A stretch of 10,040 nucleotides of DNA from positions 1 to 10,040 of the forward strand of contig JAMCQY010000270.1 of the NCBI GenBank assembly GCA_023381945.1, given 5' to 3'. This DNA is from Deltaproteobacteria bacterium (GTDB lineage Bacteria > Desulfobacterota > Desulfobaccia > Desulfobaccales > 0-14-0-80-60-11). Under the pieces are notes generated by a model. The model ran no database searches. It was not told the DNA's origin and worked only from the letters and a program-made list of their open reading frames with translations. Shown here piece after piece: positions 1-5,716 of the stretch. Made by a program: the position numbers and the translations under genes. Every line of letters begins with the position of its first letter. The first letter of the stretch is position 1.

Positions 1-1393
1 GGGCAAGCTCCTCCTCAAGTATCGCGGCCCCAGCCGCAGCCATAAACGCTTTTCAGCGGCCAATGTCATCTCCTCCGAGGCCAGGGTGCGCCATGATCTT
101 CCGCCCATCTACCCACCGGAGGCCTTTGCCGGCAAATGGGTCTTCGTCGGTCTCACCGCTCCGGGCCTCTTGGATCTGAAGGCCTCTCCCCTGGGCGGCG
201 TTTACCCCGGGGTAGAGGTTCATGCCACCGCGCTGGACAATCTGCTCCAGGGAGATTTTCTCAAGACCCTGCCGGGCTGGCTCCTGTGGGCCTGGGCCCT
301 TGTACTGGTGCTGGCCATTGCCGCCACCGTCCTCTATGTCCCCCGCCTCCTCGTCACCCTGGTGGCCTTGCTTGTCCTTCTGCTGCTCCATGTGTCGCTC
401 ACGACCCTCGCCTTTTGGACCGGCATCTGGGCCGATCCGGTCCTGCCGGGGATCGCCCTGGCCCTGAGCTTCGGGCTGGCCACGGCCTACAGTTACGCTA
501 CCGAGGGCCGCCAAAAGCTTTATATCCGCCGCATGTTCGGCCAGTACATGTCTGAGGCGGTCATCAGCCACCTGCTGGCGCACCCGGAGAAGTTGAAACT
601 GGGTGGGGAACGCCGCCAGGTTACACTATTTTTCTCCGACCTGGCCGGCTTTACCACCATTTCCGAGCGCCTGGACGCCGAAACCGTAGTGGCTCTCCTC
701 AACGATTACCTTTCCGCCATGACCGAGATCATCCTGGAGGAGGAGGGCACGGTGGATAAATTCGAAGGCGACGCCATCATGGCCCTGTGGGGCGCTCCTT
801 TAGACCAGGACGACCAGGCGGTGCGCGCCTGCCGGGCAGCCCTGCGACAAAAGGCGGCCCTGGCGGATCTTAATCAAAAATTTGCCCGCTTGCAGTTGCC
901 GCCTCTATCCATGCGCATCGGCCTCAACACCGGCGAGGCGATTGTCGGCAACCTGGGTTCCGCCAAGCGCTTCGACTACACGGTCATCGGCGACACGGTG
1001 AATCTGGCTTCCCGCCTCGAAGGGCTCAACAAGTTTTATAAGACCGCGATCATGGCCAGTGAGGCCACCGTAACCGGATGCGGCGAGACCGTGGCCTTCA
1101 GGGAACTTGACCTGGTGGCGGTGAAAGGTAAGGAGAAGCCGGTGCGGGTTTTTGAGGTCGTGGGTCTTAAGAAGGATTTGCCCGCGGAGTTGGAGACCCG
1201 GAACCGGGAATTTGCCCAGGCGCTGAATTTATACCGCCAGGGTGATTTTGCCGCGGCTGAGGCGGCCTTGGCCGCGCTCCTGTCGAAATTCCCCCAGGAC
1301 GGGCCGGCTGAGACCTTCCTGGGACGTTGCCGGCGCTTCCGGGACGATCCCACCCTGCCCCGCGACCCGGTGTTTCGACCGGATTCCAAGTAG
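1..1393 (+). CDS. CHASE2-domain membrane adenylate/guanylate cyclase, 5' truncated by window edge
   Basis: The protein is a membrane-bound class III nucleotide cyclase that makes cAMP or cGMP from ATP or GTP. The frame is open from base 2, so the true start lies upstream; 463 residues are visible (numbered from base 2). Residues 1-90 are the end of an extracytoplasmic CHASE2 sensor, with the typical KYRGP, GKWVFVG and PGVEVHATALDN stretches. Three hydrophobic helices follow (about 92-112, 115-139, 147-164). The catalytic domain spans about 205-387: metal aspartates D213 (FFSD) and D257 (FEGD), base-reading K253, and transition-state N334 and R338 in VNLASR. T327 stands where many class III cyclases have Asp. 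A Lys/Thr pair is the class IIIb pattern, known from bicarbonate-responsive adenylate cyclases, so ATP is the likelier substrate (inference). The tail, about 400-445, resembles a TPR helix pair (LYRQGDFAAAEAALAALL). No partner gene is visible upstream. Confidence 0.93.
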   Translation, partial: GKLLLKYRGPSRSHKRFSAANVISSEARVRHDLPPIYPPEAFAGKWVFVGLTAPGLLDLKASPLGGVYPGVEVHATALDNLLQGDFLKTLPGWLLWAWALVLVLAIAATVLYVPRLLVTLVALLVLLLLHVSLTTLAFWTGIWADPVLPGIALALSFGLATAYSYATEGRQKLYIRRMFGQYMSEAVISHLLAHPEKLKLGGERRQVTLFFSDLAGFTTISERLDAETVVALLNDYLSAMTEIILEEEGTVDKFEGDAIMALWGAPLDQDDQAVRACRAALRQKAALADLNQKFARLQLPPLSMRIGLNTGEAIVGNLGSAKRFDYTVIGDTVNLASRLEGLNKFYKTAIMASEATVTGCGETVAFRELDLVAVKGKEKPVRVFEVVGLKKDLPAELETRNREFAQALNLYRQGDFAAAEAALAALLSKFPQDGPAETFLGRCRRFRDDPTLPRDPVFRPDSK

Positions 1394-1463
1394 CTAGGCG
1401 GCTTCCCTTGCCAAATGGTAAAAAATCTATTAGGGTAGGCGCATGATTTTTTGGGTAATTACT

Positions 1464-1486
1464 GGTGAACAGCAAATCAGTTCACC
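1464..1486. repeat. 7-bp perfect inverted repeat in the cyclase-SH3 gap
   Basis: Arms ggtgaac (1464-1470) and gttcacc (1480-1486) are exact reverse complements around a 9-base AT-rich spacer. No T-run follows, so it is not a convincing intrinsic terminator. It sits in the 162-base gap between the cyclase and the SH3 gene, next to gtagg/cctacccc-like flanks (1434-1438 and 1487-1494). It could be an operator or a worn copy of a dispersed palindromic repeat. A TTGCCA box at 1408-1413 is the only promoter-like element in the gap, and its -10 partner 17 bases on (tagggt) is poor. Confidence 0.4.
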
Positions 1487-1555
1487 CCTACCCCAACCCA
1501 AATTGGCATTTCCTTTTTAACCGAAAATGGACAACCTTTGTAAAAGGAGGCCGAC

Positions 1556-2065
1556 GTGAAATTGCAGGTTTTTAGGAAAAACCCGGGTTTATGGTTTATA
1601 GCCCTGGCCCTGTTGGCAGTATTGTTGCTGCCCGGGATCGCTTTGGGCCAAACCAAAAAGGTCACCCAACCCAATCAATCCCTTTATCCGGACCCGGACT
1701 TTGCCGGCGCGCCGGTTGCCCAGGTGCCGCAGGGCGCTGAGGTTAATGTCCTGGAGCAGAAGGGCGACTGGTACAAAGTGGAATACCAGGGAAAGAGCGG
1801 CTGGATGAACCGCGCCGCCTTCCCGACCGCTGCCGCGGGTCCCAAAACCGGCGGTCTGCCGGGGTTGTTGTTTGGCGCCCCGGTGAAGGAGGCCAGCGCC
1901 GACGAAGCAGCCCTGGCCGGCAAGGGCTTCACCCCGGAAGTGGAGGCTGGTTACAAACAAAAACACCCGGAGATGAAGTTCGCCGAAGTGGATAAGGTGG
2001 AGTCTTACAAGGTGGCTCCCGCCAAACTCCAGGCCTTTATCAAGGAAGGAGGGCTGAATCCATGA
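1556..2065 (+). CDS. Exported SH3-domain protein (bacterial SH3, SH3_3-like)
   Basis: A 169-residue secreted protein. The start is GTG, chosen because a strong aaggagg box (1544-1550) lies 5 bases upstream. Residues 1-31 form a signal peptide: basic RK at 7-8, a hydrophobic core at 12-25, and a likely signal peptidase I site after ALG (31). Residues about 36-90 are a bacterial SH3 fold, recognised from Y44, the V-x-Q-V-P-x-G-A-x-V strand pattern, GDWYKVEYQGKSGWM at 70-84 and a closing RAAF. Such domains usually bind peptidoglycan or protein partners in the envelope. A Gly/Pro-rich linker (about 91-110) leads to a C-terminal region of about 55 residues (EVEAGYKQKHPEMKF, then VESYKV) with no motif I can name. 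The stop codon overlaps the start of the M48 protease gene, so the two are very probably co-translated and may work as a periplasmic pair. The family assignment is good; the exact function is unknown. Confidence 0.88.
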   Translation: MKLQVFRKNPGLWFIALALLAVLLLPGIALGQTKKVTQPNQSLYPDPDFAGAPVAQVPQGAEVNVLEQKGDWYKVEYQGKSGWMNRAAFPTAAAGPKTGGLPGLLFGAPVKEASADEAALAGKGFTPEVEAGYKQKHPEMKFAEVDKVESYKVAPAKLQAFIKEGGLNP

Positions 2066-2937
2066 AGAGCCATCGCCAAAAGTTAGTTGCGACTCTGCTG
2101 GCATTCCTTCCCTTGGTTTGGGGTTGTGCTGCCACTTCCGTGAGTTCCGTGCTGCCGGGGGCGGTCGGTATTGCCTCCACCGGCGCGGTCAAGGCGGCCA
2201 AGGCTTCCCATGAAATCACCGATTCTGAAGAATACTACATCGGCCGGGCGGTGGCAGCCCGTGTCCTGAGCAAGTACCCGCTCTATAACGACCCCAAGGT
2301 CACGGAGTATGTCAACGAAGTAGGCCAGACGGTGGCCCGGAAATCCGCCCGGCCCCATACTTATAAGGGCTACCATTTTGCCGTGCTGGACACCAATGAA
2401 CTTAATGCCTTTGCCTGTCCCGGCGGCATTATTTTTATCACTCGGGGTTTGCTGAACACCTGCGCCAATGAAGACGAGCTGGCTGCGGTGCTGGCGCACG
2501 AGTGTTCGCATGTGGCCAATAAGGATGGCATCAACTCCATCAGCAAGGCCCGTTGGACGGAAGTCTGGACCGCCATGGGCACCGAAGCTGCCCGGCAATA
2601 CGGCGGCGTTGCGGGCAATCTCGTCACCCTGTTTGAAGGCTCCATCGACGACGTCTTCAAAACCATCGTGGTTAATGGCTACAGCCGGACCGCCGAAGAA
2701 GCTGCGGATGCCGGAGCCGTGACCACTTTAAGCCGGGCGGGTTACGACTCGGGCGCGTTGTCCGCCACGCTGAAAAAAATGATCGCCAAGGAGAAGGGCA
2801 CTTCAGGCGGCATTTTCAAGACCCATCCGCCGACCAGCGAGCGCCTGGCCAAGGTTGAGGCCGCCGGCGGCAAGGAGAAGGCATCCCCGGCCGAGGCCAA
2901 GCGGGCCCAGCGTTTCAAGAAGGCTGCGAAGGGCTGA
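2062..2937 (+). CDS. M48-family zinc metalloprotease lipoprotein (BepA/LoiP/Oma1-like)
   Basis: A 291-residue envelope peptidase. The start ATG overlaps the preceding stop (ATGA), and an aaggagg box lies at 2046-2052 inside the upstream gene. The N-terminus is a lipoprotein signal: basic KSHRQK, a hydrophobic core and LVWGC with the lipidated Cys at 22. An Ala after the Cys (no Asp at +2) suits outer-membrane sorting if Lol rules apply. The protease domain spans about 52-280. HECSH at 146-150 is the HExxH zinc site with catalytic E147; E212 in YSRTAEEAAD is the third zinc ligand. ACPGGIIFITRGLL (about 117-130) and the late THPPTSERL, which contains the His of the M48 C-terminal motif, are also diagnostic. 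Lipoproteins of this family in proteobacteria take part in outer-membrane protein quality control. Unlike BepA it has no TPR tail; a Lys-rich end (about 270-291) replaces it. The upstream SH3 protein may be an adaptor (inference). Confidence 0.93.
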   Translation: MKSHRQKLVATLLAFLPLVWGCAATSVSSVLPGAVGIASTGAVKAAKASHEITDSEEYYIGRAVAARVLSKYPLYNDPKVTEYVNEVGQTVARKSARPHTYKGYHFAVLDTNELNAFACPGGIIFITRGLLNTCANEDELAAVLAHECSHVANKDGINSISKARWTEVWTAMGTEAARQYGGVAGNLVTLFEGSIDDVFKTIVVNGYSRTAEEAADAGAVTTLSRAGYDSGALSATLKKMIAKEKGTSGGIFKTHPPTSERLAKVEAAGGKEKASPAEAKRAQRFKKAAKG

Positions 2938-2966
2938 GGCAGACGCCAAATTATCGAGCAAACCGA

Positions 2967-3000
2967 CGGGTGGTCCGGATAACCGGGCCACCCGTTTTTT
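2967..3000 (+). terminator. Strong intrinsic terminator after the M48 protease gene
   Basis: A 12-bp stem (2967-2978 with 2983-2994) contains a single U-G pair (2974/2987). It closes on a 4-base ATAA loop and is followed directly by six T (2995-3000). It lies 29 bases after the protease stop codon and ends the SH3-M48 transcription unit. Confidence 0.95.
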
Positions 3001-3089
3001 AGTTTCCAGTTTTCATTTGAGCCCTCGCCCAATATTTATACTTCCCACCTTGGCATTGTCTGGCTGGAATGATTACCTTTTAGGCGTCT

Positions 3090-3120
3090 CCCCGGGGTAA
3101 GCCATCCGGCCCTGCCGGGG
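3090..3120 (+). promoter_or_regulatory. GC-rich hairpin in the 5' leader of the PhoU-like gene
   Basis: Arms ccccgg (3090-3095) and ccgggg (3115-3120) can pair around a 19-base loop that holds a smaller possible pairing (ggtaagcc). It lies between the terminator at 2967-3000 and the ribosome binding site of the next gene, so it should be in that gene's untranslated leader. The gap 2938-3157 holds only the terminator, this hairpin and a weak -10-like tatact (3037-3042) without a good -35. I do not recognise a known riboswitch class. Confidence 0.35.
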
Positions 3121-3144
3121 TCTTTCCGTGGACTTAATACGCGT

Positions 3145-3152
3145 GAGGAGGT
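3145..3152 (+). promoter_or_regulatory. Ribosome binding site deciding the start of the PhoU-like gene
   Basis: A gaggaggt box lies 5 bases upstream of the ATG at 3158. It argues against the in-frame GTG at 3128, which would add ten residues and has no such box. Confidence 0.85.
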
Positions 3153-3157
3153 TGATC

Positions 3158-3775
3158 ATGGCGAAAGAAAAGTTCTTCGAGGAAGAGGCTGACATCTTAG
3201 CACCGATTATCCATAACCTGCTGGCCATGAGCGGGGCAGCCCGGGCCGCCTTTAACCGCCATAGCCGCGACAAAGTTCAAGATTTGCAAAATCTGCAAAG
3301 AACGGTGGGTCGAAATATTACCGAGGCCTCCCGGCAGATACAGTCCATGATTGCCCGCAAGCCAGAAGCGGAAAAGCAAGCGCTCCTTCGGCTGGAAACC
3401 GTCCTCAACCAATTGGGGGAGATCAACACCAGTCTGGGGAGCCTGGCCAACCCTATCCAGAAAAAGATCAAAGGAGGGGTGCTGTTTTCCGACAAGGCGG
3501 TGGCCCAAAGCAATTATCTCTTTGACCAGCATGGCGGTATGATCCGCTCCCTGCTGGATATCGTCAGGACCGACAATGAATTCTTAAAGAAATACGTGAA
3601 AACCGAAGCGCGGAACCTGGTTCAGGCCTGTGGCGATTACGCCATAGAGCACCAGGACCGGCTGATTGAAGGACTGTGCACCCCGCAGGCGGCTCCCATT
3701 TTCTTGGACATTCTGGACTCCATGCAGACCCTCGGACAAGCCGAGGCGCTTATTGTCAAGGGCCTGGAGCAGTAG
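3158..3775 (+). CDS. PhoU-like all-helical protein, free-standing
   Basis: A 205-residue soluble protein with no signal peptide or membrane segment, predicted entirely helical. Two similar halves can be seen, as in PhoU. The first (about 10-95) ends in LNQLGEINTSL, the second (about 105-203) in LDSMQTLGQAEALIV. Both occupy the place of the PhoU signature LErIgDhavNI. The stretch EHQDRLIEGLCTPQAAPIF (164-182) before the second signature is also PhoU-like. The acidic residues that bind the metal clusters in true PhoU are mostly gone (one Glu in the first half, none in the second), so metal binding is doubtful. True PhoU proteins act with Pst phosphate transporters and PhoR, and related domains cap Na/Pi cotransporters; no transporter or Pho gene is nearby. 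The gene stands alone, with a terminator before it and a stem-loop after it. The family call is from pattern only; a specific role cannot be given. Confidence 0.65.
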   Translation: MAKEKFFEEEADILAPIIHNLLAMSGAARAAFNRHSRDKVQDLQNLQRTVGRNITEASRQIQSMIARKPEAEKQALLRLETVLNQLGEINTSLGSLANPIQKKIKGGVLFSDKAVAQSNYLFDQHGGMIRSLLDIVRTDNEFLKKYVKTEARNLVQACGDYAIEHQDRLIEGLCTPQAAPIFLDILDSMQTLGQAEALIVKGLEQ

Positions 3776-3800
3776 CTGTCAACGCGCCGCCAACCGGGCA

Positions 3801-3835
3801 CGCCAGAGGGGCGCAGTCCTCACGCCCCTCTGGCG
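3801..3835 (+). terminator. Perfect 13-bp stem-loop after the PhoU-like gene (no U-tract)
   Basis: Arms 3801-3813 and 3823-3835 are perfect reverse complements around a 9-base loop, 25 bases after the stop codon. No T-run follows on either strand. It could be a U-less terminator, a 3'-end stabiliser of the mRNA, or a palindromic repeat element. The position favours a 3'-end function. Confidence 0.6.
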
Positions 3836-3931
3836 CTCATCTCCTGCCAAATGATTGACAATAATGTCCGCACCACGGCTGTCCTTATTACATCATTGTC
3901 TTATTTAAAGGCCGCGAGGTTCGAAGCCCTT

Positions 3932-3961
3932 TTAACCTAGAGATGGGACTAAATCTATTAT
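3932..3961 (+). promoter_or_regulatory. Weak candidate sigma-70 promoter for the AAA+ regulator gene
   Basis: A ttaacc box (3932-3937) and a tattat box (3956-3961) are 18 bases apart in an AT-rich stretch upstream of the regulator. Each box matches four of six consensus bases. The gap 3836-4028 is clearly more AT-rich than its surroundings, as promoter regions often are, but no other element stands out. Confidence 0.25.
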
Positions 3962-4028
3962 ACCAATAAATTCTTTATGTTATCGAACAAGGTCATGACA
4001 GGCATATTTCTTGCTTTGGATTTACGGC

Positions 4029-5579
4029 ATGGATGCTGACCTTAAAGAACTTCAGATCCAAGTCCTCTACGAAGTTGGCCAGATTCTCGGCCAGGCCCAC
4101 AATCTGGATCAGGCCCTGGAGTCTCTCCTCGGGGTCCTGTCAAAATTCCTGGCCCTGAAATGCGCTGCGGTCACTCTTAAAGACCCGGAGAGCGGCCAGA
4201 TGCGCTGCCGGGCCACCCGGGACCGCCTCCCTGACGGCCAGCCACAGACGGGCTGCCCACCGGGGGAAGGGATTACCGGGCTGATTCTGGCGACCGCCCA
4301 GCCGTTCATCATGCCGGTCATGGGCCAGGAGCCCGTCTTACTAAATCAGGTTCAGGCCGGGCATCTCAACAAGGAACAAATCGCCTTTATCGGCGTCCCT
4401 ATTGTTCTGCAGGGCTGCCCTTTGGGGGTCCTGAGCGTAGACCGCCTCTTCGGGAAGGAGATTTCACTGGAGGAAGACCTCCGGTTTCTGGGCATCGTGG
4501 CCTCGATCGTGGGTCAATATGTGGGACTTTGGCGGCAAGACCGGCTCTTGGGAGAAGCCCCGCATCCGGGGAATCTCCTCTTAAACCCAGAATTGTCGGA
4601 AGATTCGCGAAATTTCTTCATCGTGGGCCAAAGCCCTGCTATTCTGGAAGTGCAGCAGATCCTCAAAAAGGTGGCCCAAGGCCGCGCTCCGGTCCTGCTG
4701 GCGGGAGAATCCGGCACGGGCAAGGGCTTGATTGCCCGGGTAATCCACGAACTAAGCTCACGCGCCCGCTATCCGTTTTTGAAGATTAACTGCGGTTCGC
4801 TGCCGGAAAACTTGCTGGCCGCCGAGCTTTTCGGCTATGAGAAGGACACCCTCCCGGGAACCGTCAAGGCCCGCCCCGGCCGCCTGGAAGAAGCCGACGG
4901 AGGCACTATTTTTCTAAAGGAAATCGGCAAGATGTCCCTCAACCTCCAGGCCAGACTGGTGCGTTTCCTGCAAGGGATGGAATTCCGGCGGCTGGGCGGC
5001 AGCCGCCCCCGGAAGGTGGACGTTCGCCTGATCGCCGACACCAGCGAGGATCTGGCCGAGGCGGTTAAGTCGGACGCCTTTCGGGAAGACCTCTGTTATC
5101 TGTTGGGCCAGGCGCCGGTGCGAGTGCCGCCCTTGCGTGAGCGGCGCCAGGACATCGCCCTGCTGCTGGACCACTTTCTGGACAAGGTTTCCAAGGAATA
5201 CGGCCGCAGATTCTATCTAACCCAAAAGTCGCTGGAAGTTCTACAGGATTACGCCTGGCCGGGCAATGTCCGGGAATTGGAGAATCTGGTGGAACGCCTG
5301 TGCATTATGGTGGAAGGGGCTGAGATCGGCGTCAAAGATCTCCCCTCCTATCTGGCCCCGCCATCGAGATCGGGTCAGACCGCAGACCAGGCCTTCCTGT
5401 CCCGCTTGAAGGAGATGGAAAAGCGGGAGATCCTGGCGGCCCTGGAGCGCAACCGCTGGATTCAATCCCAGGCGGCCATGGACCTGGGCCTGACCTTGCG
5501 GCAGATCGGCTATCGGGTTAAACAATTCGGTCTGGAAAAGCTCATCAAGGAGCAGCGCGGGCAGGCGAGGGCGGTGTAG
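4029..5579 (+). CDS. NifA-like GAF-AAA+-Fis regulator with degenerate sigma-54 activator motifs
   Basis: A 516-residue cytoplasmic regulator. The ATG start is preferred over an in-frame TTG at 4011; neither has a good ribosome binding site. Residues about 5-165 form a GAF sensor domain. Residues about 198-430 are the AAA+ core of bacterial enhancer-binding proteins, beginning IVGQSPAI. Walker A is intact (GESGTGKG, 226-233, K232). Several hallmarks are lost. The sigma-54-contacting GAFTGA loop reads DTLPGT (273-278), and the Walker B aspartate is K297 in IFLKEIG (E298 remains). The first arginine finger R352 is kept but the second is L358. Sensor I AATN reads ADTS (336-339). PPLRERRQDI and WPGNVRELEN are normal. 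The C-terminus (about 470-502) is a Fis-type helix-turn-helix; RNRWIQSQAA and LTLRQIGYRVKQFGLE closely resemble NifA. The family is clear; sigma-54 activation and ATP hydrolysis are doubtful. The frame is intact throughout, so it is not an obvious pseudogene. Confidence 0.9.
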   Translation: MDADLKELQIQVLYEVGQILGQAHNLDQALESLLGVLSKFLALKCAAVTLKDPESGQMRCRATRDRLPDGQPQTGCPPGEGITGLILATAQPFIMPVMGQEPVLLNQVQAGHLNKEQIAFIGVPIVLQGCPLGVLSVDRLFGKEISLEEDLRFLGIVASIVGQYVGLWRQDRLLGEAPHPGNLLLNPELSEDSRNFFIVGQSPAILEVQQILKKVAQGRAPVLLAGESGTGKGLIARVIHELSSRARYPFLKINCGSLPENLLAAELFGYEKDTLPGTVKARPGRLEEADGGTIFLKEIGKMSLNLQARLVRFLQGMEFRRLGGSRPRKVDVRLIADTSEDLAEAVKSDAFREDLCYLLGQAPVRVPPLRERRQDIALLLDHFLDKVSKEYGRRFYLTQKSLEVLQDYAWPGNVRELENLVERLCIMVEGAEIGVKDLPSYLAPPSRSGQTADQAFLSRLKEMEKREILAALERNRWIQSQAAMDLGLTLRQIGYRVKQFGLEKLIKEQRGQARAV

Positions 5580-5587
5580 AGAAAGGG

Positions 5588-5686
5588 TTCACCACGGAGG
5601 CACAGAGGGCACAGAGAATCACAGAAAAAAATGAATCCCCCTGGCGCAAGCGCAGGGGGATTTTTTCTTTCCGCTGTGGCCCTCTG
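5588..5686. repeat. Imperfect palindromic repeat element spanning the convergent junction
   Basis: The left part begins ttcaccacggaggcacagag and contains a perfect 9-base tandem duplication, ggcacagag at 5599-5607 and 5608-5616. The arm cagagggcacag (5603-5614) is mirrored by ctgtggccctctg (5674-5686), differing by one inserted base. The terminator hairpin lies between the arms, so the whole forms a nested palindrome. The 'caccacggaggcacagag' wording is familiar to me from dispersed intergenic repeats in deltaproteobacterial genomes; only one copy is in this window. Confidence 0.55.
5634..5666. terminator. Bidirectional intrinsic terminator between convergent genes
   Basis: A 10-bp stem (5634-5643 with 5653-5662) closes on a 9-base loop, gcgcaagcg. 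On the + strand a T-run lies at 5661-5666. On the - strand the same hairpin is followed by attcattttttt, from the A-rich stretch at 5624-5631. It can end the + strand regulator gene and the - strand phosphofructokinase gene alike. Confidence 0.93.
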
Positions 5687-5716
5687 GGTGCTTGGCAATT
5701 TTTGGGAATCTTTTAC

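Noticed and set aside
86..88. GTG as start of the cyclase gene
   Set aside because: The frame is open from base 2 and the upstream residues (KYRGP...) already belong to the CHASE2 domain, so the gene begins outside the window.
1464..1486. The inverted repeat as a terminator for the cyclase gene
   Set aside because: The stem is only 7 bp and is followed by a C-rich stretch, not T residues.
3051..3066. A TGGCA...GGCT pattern resembling a sigma-54 -24/-12 promoter before the PhoU-like gene
   Set aside because: The GG and GC doublets are one base too close, and this spacing is strict for sigma-54.
3855..3860. A perfect TTGACA -35 box upstream of the AAA+ regulator
   Set aside because: No -10-like hexamer occurs 16-18 bases downstream.
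4011..4028. TTG at 4011 as start of the AAA+ regulator, adding six residues
   Set aside because: It has no ribosome binding site, and the ATG at 4029 is a better start codon with the same frame; the choice is not certain.
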